Of a stretch of DNA of 38,765 nt, positions 1-8,541 are shown one piece after another. The DNA comes from CAUUFM01 sp041844335. GTDB lineage: Bacteria; Bacillota; Clostridia; Lachnospirales; Lachnospiraceae. The stretch covers positions 1 to 38,765 of the forward strand of contig JBGZAX010000010.1 in NCBI GenBank assembly GCA_041844335.1, written 5' to 3'. The notes under the pieces were generated by a model, which had not been told where the DNA came from, did not search any database, and saw nothing but the letters and a program-made list of their open reading frames with translations. A program made the translations under genes and the position numbers. Within the stretch, counting starts at the first letter, position 1, and every line of letters starts with the position of its first letter.

Positions 1-711
1 GGCAGACTTACAAACACCATAAGCGGTCTGGGCTACAAAACCTTTGAAGAATATGTTGATTACATACTGAAATGTAATGACAATGAGGCAATAGACACAC
101 TTATTAATAAGCTGACCACAAATTACACGTATTTTATGCGTGAAACGGCACACTTTGATTTTTTGAAATCCACCGTTCTTCCCTATCTTAGAGAAAGAGG
201 TGTTAAAAAGCTGGGTATTTGGAGTGCGGGATGCTCTACAGGTCAGGAACCGTACACTCTTGCAATGATTTTGACTGACTTTTTTGGGGAAAACAGCAGT
301 TGGGACTATAAGCTCCTGGCGTCCGATATCTCTAAAAGAGCCCTTGGTGAGGCTATAAATCCTATTTATCTTGATGAAGATTTAAAAGATCTTCCTAAAG
401 AATGGAGAGCCAAATATTTTATCAAAAATCCGGACGGTACCTACGGAATTGCTCCGAAGATTAGAAAAAATGTCGTATTTCGTACCTTTAACCTAATGGA
501 CGAAATTAAATTCAATACAAAATTTGATATAATCTTCTGTAGAAATGTTATGATTTATTTTGACGCACCCACAAAAGAGGGGCTTATTAATCGTTTCTAC
601 GAAGCTACGAATCCCGGAGGTTATCTATGTATCGGACATTCAGAGAGCCTTGCAAAGCTTAAAAATCCTTACGATTACGTGATGCCCTCCACTTTTAGAA
701 AGAAACTATAG
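1..711 (+). CDS. cheR: CheR chemotaxis protein methyltransferase (5' end outside window)
   Basis: This enzyme uses S-adenosylmethionine to methylate glutamates on chemoreceptors in the cytoplasm, opposing CheB. The reading frame is open from base 1, so the gene enters from the left and its start is missing. The visible N-terminal part carries the CheR hallmark NYTYFMRETAHF at about bases 121-156, and starting at the internal ATG at 136 would cut through it. Next come the SAM-binding stretch WSAGCSTGQEP, the acidic strand LLASDIS, the motif FCRNVMIYFD and the terminal GHSESL. The gene is followed 16 bases later by cheB on the same strand, as in chemotaxis operons. The family assignment is firm; only the missing N-terminus is unknown. 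Confidence 0.96.
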   Translation, partial: GRLTNTISGLGYKTFEEYVDYILKCNDNEAIDTLINKLTTNYTYFMRETAHFDFLKSTVLPYLRERGVKKLGIWSAGCSTGQEPYTLAMILTDFFGENSSWDYKLLASDISKRALGEAINPIYLDEDLKDLPKEWRAKYFIKNPDGTYGIAPKIRKNVVFRTFNLMDEIKFNTKFDIIFCRNVMIYFDAPTKEGLINRFYEATNPGGYLCIGHSESLAKLKNPYDYVMPSTFRKKL

Positions 712-727
712 AAAAAGGCGGAATAAA

Positions 728-1777
728 ATGCTTAAAAAAACCAGAATAATTGTTGTAGACGACTCTCCTTTATTCAGAAACTTTATCAGAGAGATCCTGT
801 CTACCGTTCCAACATTTGAAGTAATTGACACTGCCGGCAACGCTAAAGATGCTATGCCTAAGATTTTAAGTCAAAAGCCGGATGTCGTAACTCTTGATAT
901 TCAGATGCCGGGAATGTCAGGAATAGATATGCTTGGAGAACTTTTACCGCAATATAAGGTTCCTGTCATTTTAGTATCGTCACTTAATATGACGGTATTT
1001 GATGCTCTGAATGCCGGTGCCGTGGACTTTTTGGGAAAACCTGATTTTGTACAAAACCAGGGTAAAACATCTTTTGCTACCTTTCTTATTCAAAAAGTAA
1101 AAACGGCTGCCGTGTCCAAGGTTCAATTAAACGGCTCTCGCACGGCTGCTCCTATGCCTGTATCCAATCTTCCACAAAAAAACATATCATTTAATGTGAT
1201 AAATAATACGATAGTGGCGATAGGAGCCTCTACGGGCGGAACAGAGGCTACAATTCAGGTAATAAGAAATCTTCCGGAAAGGTTTCCGCCTGTTGTTATC
1301 ACTCAGCATATGGCTCCGGGCTTTACCGGTATGTATGTGGAGCGTTTAAATAGGCTCTGCAAAATGCCGGTTCACGAGACAAAACACGGAGACAAAATTC
1401 AGCCCGGAAATATATATCTCGCTCCGTCGGGCTTACATATGAAGCTTACCAAAACAGGAAATTCTATTACCGCAAATTGCTTTGACGGTCCCAGAATACA
1501 CGGTGTCATTCCTGCCGTCGACTATCTCTTTGAGTCTGTGGCAGCAATTTATAGAAATAATGCTGTCGGAATTATATTAACAGGTATGGGAGCCGACGGA
1601 GCCAAAACCTTACATATGATGCGTGCCGCCGGTGCATATACCATAGGTCAAAATAAAGAAACATGTGTAGTCTACGGTATGCCTATGGAGGCTAAGAAAA
1701 TAGGAGCCGTTTGCACAGAGCTGCCTATTGAAAAAATCCATGATAATTTAATGAAATATTTACAGAATAAGAAATGA
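728..1777 (+). CDS. cheB: CheB protein-glutamate methylesterase/deamidase
   Basis: This is the chemotaxis adaptation enzyme that removes methyl groups from receptors and deamidates receptor glutamines when phosphorylated by CheA. The protein is 349 residues, the usual CheB length. Residues 1-125 form a receiver domain with acidic D11/D12, phospho-acceptor D57 in TLDIQMPGM and K104. A linker of about 30 residues precedes the esterase domain, whose catalytic triad is visible as S168 (GASTGG), H194 (TQHMAPGF) and D290 (TGMGADG), close to E. coli S164/H190/D286. An AAGGCGGA ribosome site precedes the ATG. It lies 16 bases after cheR and is surely co-transcribed. Its likely substrates in this window are the two receptors at 14206-18838. 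Confidence 0.97.
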   Translation: MLKKTRIIVVDDSPLFRNFIREILSTVPTFEVIDTAGNAKDAMPKILSQKPDVVTLDIQMPGMSGIDMLGELLPQYKVPVILVSSLNMTVFDALNAGAVDFLGKPDFVQNQGKTSFATFLIQKVKTAAVSKVQLNGSRTAAPMPVSNLPQKNISFNVINNTIVAIGASTGGTEATIQVIRNLPERFPPVVITQHMAPGFTGMYVERLNRLCKMPVHETKHGDKIQPGNIYLAPSGLHMKLTKTGNSITANCFDGPRIHGVIPAVDYLFESVAAIYRNNAVGIILTGMGADGAKTLHMMRAAGAYTIGQNKETCVVYGMPMEAKKIGAVCTELPIEKIHDNLMKYLQNKK

Positions 1778-1785
1778 GCTGATAT

Positions 1786-2667
1786 ATGAATATTTTTAAT
1801 AAACGGCCAAAATGGCTGGGCTTTCTATTTATATTTTTCGGCAGCGGACTTATAGCACTTGGCACTGCTATGTTTTATGACCCCGTAGGTATGGTCACAG
1901 GCGGCTTTGGCGGCGTTGCTATTATTTTAAAGGATTTTACAAGCAAAATTTTTAAAAATGACGGAGTTCCGTTATGGCTGACAAATGCTGTCCTTAACAT
2001 TCCGCTGTTCTTATTTGCATTTAAAAAACATGGTGGAAGATACCTTTTAAGAACATTCTTGTCTGTTGTCTTTTTGTCGCTTTGGCTTTTGATTCTACCG
2101 AGCTTTGCTCCTGTAAAAGATGATCTTTTCCTCACCAGTATATTTGGCGGAGTGACTATAGGCGTAGGACTTGGAATGGTATTATTATATGATACCACAA
2201 CAGGAGGCACCGATATGCTGGCGGTGCTTTTGCATGACAACCTTAAGAGCCGTTTTTCAATAAGTCAGATTATGCAGGTTATAGATGCTGTCATCGTGGC
2301 TGCAGGTGTTGTTGTATTTGGAATAAAAACCTCTCTTTACGCAATTATCTCAATATACATTGCTATGAAGATAATAGATGCCATCCTTGAGGGCACAAAG
2401 TTTGCAAAGGCGGCATTTATTATCACCGATCTGAGAAAAGAAGTGACGGATGCCATATTCAAAGACTTAGGAAGAGGGGTTACCGCAATAGATTGCGTGG
2501 GTATGTACTCAAAAATGAACAAAACTATGCTGATGTGTGTTGTGAGCAAGACAGAAATTTTCAATCTTCGCTGCTGTGTCGCAAATGCAGATTCAAAGGC
2601 ATTTGTCATAATAAGCGATGTCAGAGAGGTTTTTGGAGAGGGTTTTATAGAGGAAATGAAAAACTGA
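1786..2667 (+). CDS. YitT family integral membrane protein (DUF161/DUF2179)
   Basis: This is a 293-residue multi-pass membrane protein of the YitT family, whose transported substrate is not established. About five hydrophobic segments occupy residues 10-190, including the family signature region DTTTGGTDML near residue 143. The last 90 residues form a soluble DUF2179-type domain (around YSKMNKTMLMCVV and SDVREVFGEGF). The ATG lies 8 bases after the cheB stop with only a weak ribosome site (GAGCTGAT), which suggests translational coupling to cheB. A strong hairpin begins in its stop codon, so it is probably the last gene of the chemotaxis transcript. No functional link to chemotaxis is evident. 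Confidence 0.9.
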   Translation: MNIFNKRPKWLGFLFIFFGSGLIALGTAMFYDPVGMVTGGFGGVAIILKDFTSKIFKNDGVPLWLTNAVLNIPLFLFAFKKHGGRYLLRTFLSVVFLSLWLLILPSFAPVKDDLFLTSIFGGVTIGVGLGMVLLYDTTTGGTDMLAVLLHDNLKSRFSISQIMQVIDAVIVAAGVVVFGIKTSLYAIISIYIAMKIIDAILEGTKFAKAAFIITDLRKEVTDAIFKDLGRGVTAIDCVGMYSKMNKTMLMCVVSKTEIFNLRCCVANADSKAFVIISDVREVFGEGFIEEMKN

Positions 2668-2699
2668 TCTGAAAGAGGCTTTTTAAGCCTCTTTCAGAT
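2667..2699 (+). terminator. Hairpin at the end of the chemotaxis/yitT transcript
   Basis: Two 15-base arms, 2667-2681 and 2685-2699, pair perfectly around a 3-base loop. The core is GAAAGAGGC against GCCTCTTTC. The hairpin starts at the last base of the yitT stop codon. The trailing T run is short (TTGT), so termination may be imperfect; the hairpin could also work from the other strand. Confidence 0.65.
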
Positions 2700-2729
2700 T
2701 TGTAAAAAATTAAATATACTGATACAATT
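2700..2729 (+). promoter_or_regulatory. Possible sigma-A promoter for the ABC transporter gene
   Basis: TTGTAA at 2700-2705 and TACAAT at 2724-2729 are separated by 18 bases, right after the hairpin and about 37 bases before the ATG at 2766. The -35 match is moderate and the spacer is one base longer than ideal. Confidence 0.35.
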
Positions 2730-2765
2730 AGATTAAGTTTAGTGAAATTTGGAAAAGGAAATTTT

Positions 2766-4520
2766 ATGAAAAAGCTTACATCATTAAAAAAATTAATTGC
2801 ATATTACAAGCCTTATAAGCTGCTGTTTTTTGCAGACCTTTTATTCGCTTTAATAAGCTCCGTCTGTGCCCTTGCTATTCCGTTGTTTATAAGAGATATA
2901 ATAGATAAGGCGGGTATAATTGTCAAAAACGGAAATTTTAATATGACTGATGTGTTAAAAAGTCTTATAATAAAACCTACCGTCATAATGCTCTGTCTGA
3001 TTATTATTTCCGCCGCCTGCAACTATTTTATGGGATGCTACGGACATATTTTAGGTGCATATATTGAAAGGAATATGAGGACAGATATTTTTTCGCATTA
3101 TATGAAGCTCTCTTTTTCATTTTATGACAATCAAAATGTTGGAAATTTGCTGTCAAGGATAACCTCGGATCTCTTTGATATTACCGAGCTTTTACATCAT
3201 GGTCCGGAGGATATCTGCATTTCCATTATAACCATAATAGGCGCTACCATAATTTTATTTAAAATCAACTTTGTACTTTCACTCATCCTGCTTGCAATGG
3301 TTATAGTTATAGTCGCATTTATCTCTATTATGAACCAGCATATGGGCAGCGCATTCAGTGAAAACAGAAAAAACATAGGTATCATAAACGGACAAATAGA
3401 GGATTCTCTATCAGGTATAAGAGCCGTGAAATCCTTTGGAAATGAACGGCTTGAACTGGAAAAATTTGAAAAAGGTAACGGAAAATTCCTGAAATCAAAG
3501 AAAAGGACATATAAGGTATTAGGAGGTTTCTTCTCTGGAATGACCGCCTTATTTGAATTGATAAAGGTAGTCGTCTTAGTTGCGGGTATCTATCTGTTAC
3601 TACAAAATAAACTGACACAAAACGATCTGCTGACGTTTATCTTATATTTAAATGCAGTAATTGAACCGATTTTTAAGCTTGGAAATTTTACGGAAATGTT
3701 TCAAAACGGATATTCCGGCTACAACAGATTTTTGGAGATTATGGCTATTGCTCCCGACATTGCAGATAAAAATGATGCCATAAGCTTAGATAATGCTGAG
3801 GGTTCTATAGAATTCAAAAACGTATCATTCGGATATAATGAAAATGATATGGTGTTATCGGATATAAATCTCAAGATAAATAAAGGAGAATATATCGCCA
3901 TAGTGGGACCGTCGGGTGCCGGCAAAACTACCATATGCAGCCTTATTCCGAGATTTTATGAGCTGACGGGCGGACAAATTTTAATAGACAATATTGATAT
4001 TAGAGATATTAAATTAAAGAGTTTAAGAAAACAGATAGGAATAGTACAGCAAGACGTCTATATCTTCGCCGGAACTGTGGCTGAAAATATAGCCTACGGA
4101 AAAGAAAATGTCACGATGAAAGAGATAATAGAGGCGGCAAAAGCCGCAAATGCTCACGATTTCATTATGGAATTAGAGAACGGATATGATTCTGATATAG
4201 GTCAGAGAGGTGTAAAGCTTTCAGGAGGTCAAAAACAAAGAATATCAATTGCAAGAGTATTCCTTAAAAATCCGCCTATACTTATACTTGATGAGGCCAC
4301 ATCGGCTCTTGATAATACAAGCGAAAAAATCGTACAGAAATCTTTCGAAGCCCTGGCAAAAAACCGTACTACTCTGGTAATAGCACACAGATTATCTACT
4401 ATAAGAAACGCCAAGAGAATACTTGTATGCACTGAAGACGGAATTGTTCAGGACGGCACACATACTGAGCTTATCAATCAGGATGGGGTATACAAAGAGC
4501 TTAATTCACTTACTTTATAA
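2766..4520 (+). CDS. ABC exporter half-transporter (MsbA/BmrA-like, permease plus ATPase)
   Basis: This is a membrane exporter subunit with a transmembrane domain fused to an ATPase. The ATG at 2766 is preferred because AAAAGGA sits just ahead of it; a GTG at 2742 would add 8 residues and lacks a ribosome site. The product is 584 residues, usual for half-transporters that act as dimers. Residues 1-320 hold about six hydrophobic helices. The ATPase has Walker A GPSGAGKTT (381-389), Q-loop GIVQQD, signature LSGGQ (485-489), Walker B LILDEA with the catalytic glutamate near 510, and the H-loop in IAHRLS. There is no peptidase domain. The gene stands alone between a hairpin and a convergent gene, so the substrate (drug, lipid or peptide) cannot be inferred. 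Confidence 0.93.
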   Translation: MKKLTSLKKLIAYYKPYKLLFFADLLFALISSVCALAIPLFIRDIIDKAGIIVKNGNFNMTDVLKSLIIKPTVIMLCLIIISAACNYFMGCYGHILGAYIERNMRTDIFSHYMKLSFSFYDNQNVGNLLSRITSDLFDITELLHHGPEDICISIITIIGATIILFKINFVLSLILLAMVIVIVAFISIMNQHMGSAFSENRKNIGIINGQIEDSLSGIRAVKSFGNERLELEKFEKGNGKFLKSKKRTYKVLGGFFSGMTALFELIKVVVLVAGIYLLLQNKLTQNDLLTFILYLNAVIEPIFKLGNFTEMFQNGYSGYNRFLEIMAIAPDIADKNDAISLDNAEGSIEFKNVSFGYNENDMVLSDINLKINKGEYIAIVGPSGAGKTTICSLIPRFYELTGGQILIDNIDIRDIKLKSLRKQIGIVQQDVYIFAGTVAENIAYGKENVTMKEIIEAAKAANAHDFIMELENGYDSDIGQRGVKLSGGQKQRISIARVFLKNPPILILDEATSALDNTSEKIVQKSFEALAKNRTTLVIAHRLSTIRNAKRILVCTEDGIVQDGTHTELINQDGVYKELNSLTL

Positions 4521-4611
4521 AAAGATCGGATCATATACATACGAAACAAAGTTCAATCTCTATACCCTTTCCTTAGCTCATACTTATCAGTCGCTCGCAT
4601 TCATTGAGCGT

Positions 4612-5769
4612 TCATAGTATACCACCTATGCCGGTATCATTATTTATTGTACCCATATTGTATAAAATTATCACCTCAGGCACATTATTTTTATTTATAA
4701 AATCGCTCACCTTTTCTTTATAAATCCTTGTATCAAACACATGAATTTTTTTATAATGCCTGACAAGCATAGGAATAAAACAGTTGGCATAGCTGTCTTT
4801 TATGATAACAAGCTCTTTATCATTTGCACTATCCAAATTCTCAATACAGGCATATCCATGTAAATTATTAAGAAAATACGAATACTTATCTTTCTTATTT
4901 AAATATTCTTCAGCATAAGGTGTGTCAAAATCTTTATCAATATCAGAATATCTGACTTTCACTCTGTCTCTGTTGTCATAAGAATACATTGCTTCGCCTT
5001 TTATGCTGAAATCATTAACCTTTGAATAAACAGTTCCCCTAAAATCATCAGATACCTTCCGCTTATTCAATTTTTCTAAAGGAACCGCAGCTATGCCCTT
5101 TTCCTTACAGAACTCGGTATAGGCAATATATGCTCCAAGAGATGTCCAATGATGATCAAGTCTATAATACAGATTGTTTTCAGAGATATTTGCATTATAT
5201 TCATCGGCAGCTGAGAGTAAAGCCTTACTCACATCCATCCTTCTTATCCCCGACCGCTCGTAAAGCTTGTTCATATAATCAATTTGACCGCCGGCATCAG
5301 CATTAGCCGGCAATTTATCGGAATATACTGTAATAGCAGTGGGTACAAGCATTAAGGATACATCTTTTCCATTGATTTTATCATTAAAAGACCTTAAAAT
5401 CTGTGCTATTTTGTCAAGCCTGTTGTAGTCCTTAGGCTTTTCAATAAAAAAACCGTCCTTGCACAAATAGACATCATTTATTTCCGTCTTGCCGAGCAGT
5501 TTTTCAGATCCCGCCCTTATATTCATAAAAAAATCTCTTATCACAAAATGATCTGAGAACCAATCCTCAAGACTTTGCATAGCTGAGCCGTCCTGCAAAC
5601 TCTTAAAGCTGATTTTCGGTAACGTACTTAAGTACCTGTTCTCATTTTCTGAAAATATCGGCTCTTTTTTATATTTTTCCGGATTGGTAAAAATGAATAA
5701 AATACTGAAAACAGCTATTATAAGAGAACTTAATATTGTAATTAACCTCGAATACTGTTGTTTTTGCAT
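4612..5769 (-). CDS. DHHW family protein (AlgX/AlgJ-like, SGNH-type), envelope acylation partner
   Basis: This is a 385-residue membrane-anchored protein with one N-terminal hydrophobic helix (about residues 9-28) and an extracytoplasmic domain. It carries the family's name motif DHHW at 205-208 within YRLDHHWTSLGAY, and a C-terminal KDSYANCF block (S326) that resembles the Ser/Asp elements of SGNH-type acetyl-transfer proteins. In alginate and related systems such proteins act with an MBOAT acyltransferase to O-acetylate a surface polymer, and here the MBOAT gene ends 15 bases upstream. The ribosome site GGAG lies 7 bases before the ATG. It is the last gene of the four-gene operon. The polymer modified is unknown. 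Confidence 0.85.
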   Translation of the reverse strand: MQKQQYSRLITILSSLIIAVFSILFIFTNPEKYKKEPIFSENENRYLSTLPKISFKSLQDGSAMQSLEDWFSDHFVIRDFFMNIRAGSEKLLGKTEINDVYLCKDGFFIEKPKDYNRLDKIAQILRSFNDKINGKDVSLMLVPTAITVYSDKLPANADAGGQIDYMNKLYERSGIRRMDVSKALLSAADEYNANISENNLYYRLDHHWTSLGAYIAYTEFCKEKGIAAVPLEKLNKRKVSDDFRGTVYSKVNDFSIKGEAMYSYDNRDRVKVRYSDIDKDFDTPYAEEYLNKKDKYSYFLNNLHGYACIENLDSANDKELVIIKDSYANCFIPMLVRHYKKIHVFDTRIYKEKVSDFINKNNVPEVIILYNMGTINNDTGIGGIL

Positions 5770-5784
5770 AAGTAAACTCCATAA

Positions 5785-7203
5785 TTAAAATCTAAAATAA
5801 AGAAAAGGGCTGTAGCTGTCAGAGACAAGGCTCGATACGCTTATCAAAAATAGGCATACGAAGACACCTAAAAATGCGACCTGTGCGACAATTCTCACTC
5901 CCTTGCTGCCGGACATATACAGTCTGTCTCTAAGATAAGGATAAATCGGATATGCAAGCAAAATGGTAATTAAAAGTATAATTTTAAAATTATTCAAATT
6001 ATAGTAGAAGTCAGCTCCTACAAAAGATGGTTTGCTTATACCTGAGGCAACTTTAAAATAATCAAACATTCTGACAAAATCAGTCATCGCAAATATTCCG
6101 AAGCCTGTCACGATCAAGATAACAGAATATATGTTTCTGATGATTTTAGGCAGTTTTTCAAGAAATCTTCCATACACATTTTTTTCAAGCAATAAAAAGA
6201 AAGCATGAAATATGCCCCAAAGCACGAAATTCCAAGATGCTCCATGCCAAAGACCGGTCGTAAACCACACAATTAAAATATTTCTGAATCTTCTAAGTCC
6301 GTCACAGCGATTTCCTCCCAGAGGAATATAGATATAATCCCTGAACCATGTAGACATAGAAATGTGCCAACGCCTCCAAAAATCTGTAATAGATAATGAC
6401 GACAAGGGATAATTGAAGTTTTCCAGGAAATGAAAGCCCATCATCTCTCCCATTCCTATTGCCATATCACTATATGCGGAAAAATCAAAATATAGCTGCA
6501 GCGTAAAAGATAAAAGTCCAAGCCATGAGCCTAAAAAAGACATATTGCTTATGCTCATGGAATTAAAGTTTTCCCAAAGCATACCCATCTGATCAGCAAT
6601 TAAAGCCTTCTTAAAAAATCCTAAGCAAAACCTCAAAAAACCGTCGCAAATTCCCTGTCCGGTAATATTTCTGTTTCTGAGTTCGGTTTGAACAGTGGCA
6701 AATCTTACAATGGGTCCTGCTATCAGCTGCGGAAACATTGATACATACATCAGGAAAAATGCATAGTTCTTCTCTACTTCTATCTCCCTTTTATACAAAT
6801 CTATAGTATAGCTCAGTGTCTGAAATGTAAAAAAGCTGATTCCTATAGGCAGCCTTATATTTCTGTGTGCTATATCACTACCTATTATGCCATTTACAAT
6901 ATCTATTAAAAAATCCGCGTATTTAAAATAGCAAAGAGCTGCAATACTCAGTATCACAGCTGAAATTATAACCAGCTTTCTTTTTAAATTATTATTGTCA
7001 AAATAGTTTATCAAAAGCCCCGCAATAAAATTTATTATAGTGACGATAAGCATTAATAATATGTATATCGGCTCACCCCAAGCATAAAATATCAAGCTGA
7101 ATACAAGCAAAACATAGTTTTTTGCTTTAAAAGGAACCGCATAATAAAATAATGCAAAAATAGGGAGAAACATAAATATAAAAGGAATACTGCTAAATAC
7201 CAC
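5785..7203 (-). CDS. MBOAT family O-acyltransferase (AlgI/DltB-like)
   Basis: This is a 472-residue polytopic membrane enzyme that transfers acyl, usually acetyl, groups across or at the membrane onto a polymer. The MBOAT hallmarks are clear: LYFDFSAYSDMAIG near 237-250, WRRWHISMSTWFRDYIY with H280, and GLWHGASWNF with the presumed catalytic H320. About ten hydrophobic segments are visible. It starts with GTG (7203), preceded by GGAGGG at 9 bases. It lies between the DUF4358 lipoprotein and the DHHW protein, an arrangement typical of polysaccharide or cell-wall O-acetylation loci. DltA/C/D partners are absent from the window, so D-alanylation of teichoic acid is less likely. Confidence 0.92.
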   Translation of the reverse strand: MVFSSIPFIFMFLPIFALFYYAVPFKAKNYVLLVFSLIFYAWGEPIYILLMLIVTIINFIAGLLINYFDNNNLKRKLVIISAVILSIAALCYFKYADFLIDIVNGIIGSDIAHRNIRLPIGISFFTFQTLSYTIDLYKREIEVEKNYAFFLMYVSMFPQLIAGPIVRFATVQTELRNRNITGQGICDGFLRFCLGFFKKALIADQMGMLWENFNSMSISNMSFLGSWLGLLSFTLQLYFDFSAYSDMAIGMGEMMGFHFLENFNYPLSSLSITDFWRRWHISMSTWFRDYIYIPLGGNRCDGLRRFRNILIVWFTTGLWHGASWNFVLWGIFHAFFLLLEKNVYGRFLEKLPKIIRNIYSVILIVTGFGIFAMTDFVRMFDYFKVASGISKPSFVGADFYYNLNNFKIILLITILLAYPIYPYLRDRLYMSGSKGVRIVAQVAFLGVFVCLFLISVSSLVSDSYSPFLYFRF

Positions 7204-7222
7204 TTAAATAATCCCTCCTGAA

Positions 7223-7738
7223 TTATTTTATGCCCGCATCTATTATCTTCTCAATCTCGTCGGACTTTTCGGAAATCACCAGATACACCGTATTCCCCTT
7301 TGTTTTTACCTTGGATTTATTGACTATCTCATACTGATCGGCGAGGTAGTCCTTCATTTCATGAACTTTTGCCTGTCTGAAACTCTGTATTTTAAGCTTC
7401 ATATCATCCAGATCCGCACTGTCCTTTACAGTAGCTATAATGACAGTATCCACCCGGATGCTGACTAATGATGTGGAAAATACATAATTTGACAGTTTTT
7501 CCGCATCTATATCATAATAGCTTGAAATATATTCCGCTTCCATCTCAAACATTTCCGGCAATACATCAAGAGCCTTTATCTCATCATAAATCTGTGTGGC
7601 GGTTTTTGATGTTTCATTTTCGGTTTTTTTACTCATTTCAGAATTGTTGCCGTTTTTATCGGCGGTATTATTCGATTTACAGGAAACAGCTACAAAGCAA
7701 AGTATCACACAAAGTCCTATAACAGCCAATTTTTTCAT
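7223..7738 (-). CDS. DUF4358 domain lipoprotein
   Basis: This is a 171-residue predicted lipoprotein. The N-terminus has a short positive stretch, a hydrophobic core and a lipobox-like VAVSC, so Cys20 would be lipidated and the protein held at the outer face of the membrane. A low-complexity Asn/Lys/Ser/Thr linker follows, and then a domain of about 125 residues matching the DUF4358 pattern (TQIYDEI near the start, LISIR-like strand, YLADQYEIV, VYLVIS). The biochemical role is not known. Its ATG overlaps the stop of the upstream SGNH gene by one base (TAATG), so the two are translationally coupled. DUF4358 proteins recur beside MBOAT/DHHW genes, which suggests an accessory role in the same surface modification. 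Confidence 0.82.
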   Translation of the reverse strand: MKKLAVIGLCVILCFVAVSCKSNNTADKNGNNSEMSKKTENETSKTATQIYDEIKALDVLPEMFEMEAEYISSYYDIDAEKLSNYVFSTSLVSIRVDTVIIATVKDSADLDDMKLKIQSFRQAKVHEMKDYLADQYEIVNKSKVKTKGNTVYLVISEKSDEIEKIIDAGIK

Positions 7739-8466
7739 TATCTTTCTATCTCCTTTTTAGCAGTCTCTTTTAATACCTTTGCCCAAATCTTAAAGGCTTT
7801 TTCGGTGTGATGACAGTACTTATCATTGCAATACTCATCCTTTAAATTTCCCTTTTTATCCTTTAATCTGTCGGCCAAATCTACAAAAGTCGCTTTATTT
7901 TTTGTTTCACAATAATTTTTTAATAAGGAATTAAACCTTTTGATATTTCTATTATTCAAATTTTTACCGGCATTCGCCTTATTTGAATGTAAATATGTGG
8001 TGCTTATAATAAAGATTTTTAAATTATTTCCGCAATTTTTTTGTATCCTGTCAATCTGTTCATCATACATTTTTAAACATTTTTCAGCACTATCTATCCC
8101 AAGATCATTCATTCCGAAAAACATAAAGAGATATTTAGGCTTTATAAGTGCGATAGAGTCTTCTATCTTCATCTTTTTACCCTTATAAATTGGAAAAACC
8201 GCATTCTTGTCACTCGTAGACCTTACCGCATTATGCAAAGAAAAACTGCCCTCCGCTAAAAAAGTCATCTTACCCGGTAATACCTTTTTATGCTTATAAG
8301 CATAGTTCCCGAAATGCTTTGCCACTGAATCTCCGGTCAAAACGGCATTATCAAAAAACTCCTTCATTCTGTCATCTGCATTTGAATTCATTTTTACAGT
8401 TATCAGAACCAAAACAAATGTTGAAACGAATAAAATTGGTTTTATTATTTTGGTTATTTTTTTCAT
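7738..8466 (-). CDS. Membrane-anchored SGNH/GDSL-type hydrolase
   Basis: This is a 242-residue protein with one N-terminal hydrophobic helix (about 10-26) and an extracytoplasmic SGNH-type domain. Block I is LTGDSVAKHFG with nucleophile candidate S47; the N/D block is FFGMNDLG (N120, D121); the C-terminal histidine block is CHHTEKAF (H219/H220). These proteins act as esterases or acetyl-transfer enzymes on carbohydrates. The gene opens the acylation operon, with a TAGGAGG site 6 bases before the ATG and a promoter directly upstream. It may deacetylate the product of the MBOAT protein or carry the acyl group to the polymer; the sequence does not decide between these. Confidence 0.85.
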   Translation of the reverse strand: MKKITKIIKPILFVSTFVLVLITVKMNSNADDRMKEFFDNAVLTGDSVAKHFGNYAYKHKKVLPGKMTFLAEGSFSLHNAVRSTSDKNAVFPIYKGKKMKIEDSIALIKPKYLFMFFGMNDLGIDSAEKCLKMYDEQIDRIQKNCGNNLKIFIISTTYLHSNKANAGKNLNNRNIKRFNSLLKNYCETKNKATFVDLADRLKDKKGNLKDEYCNDKYCHHTEKAFKIWAKVLKETAKKEIER

Positions 8467-8512
8467 TTAAACCTCCTATCATTCCTGTTTGATTTACTCT
8501 ATTAATATTTCT

Positions 8513-8541
8513 ATTTTAACATTTTCTTTTAAATATTTCAA
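8513..8541 (-). promoter_or_regulatory. Sigma-A promoter for the envelope acylation operon
   Basis: On the minus strand TTGAAA (8536-8541) and TAAAAT (8513-8518) are 17 bases apart. The -35 box overlaps the stop codon of the parC-like gene, so the acylation operon can be transcribed separately from the upstream operon although no terminator lies between them. Confidence 0.55.

Noticed and set aside
4577..4605. Small inverted repeat CGCTC/GAGCG after the ABC transporter gene
   Set aside because: Only five base pairs with a nine-base loop and no T run in either direction; too weak to call a terminator.
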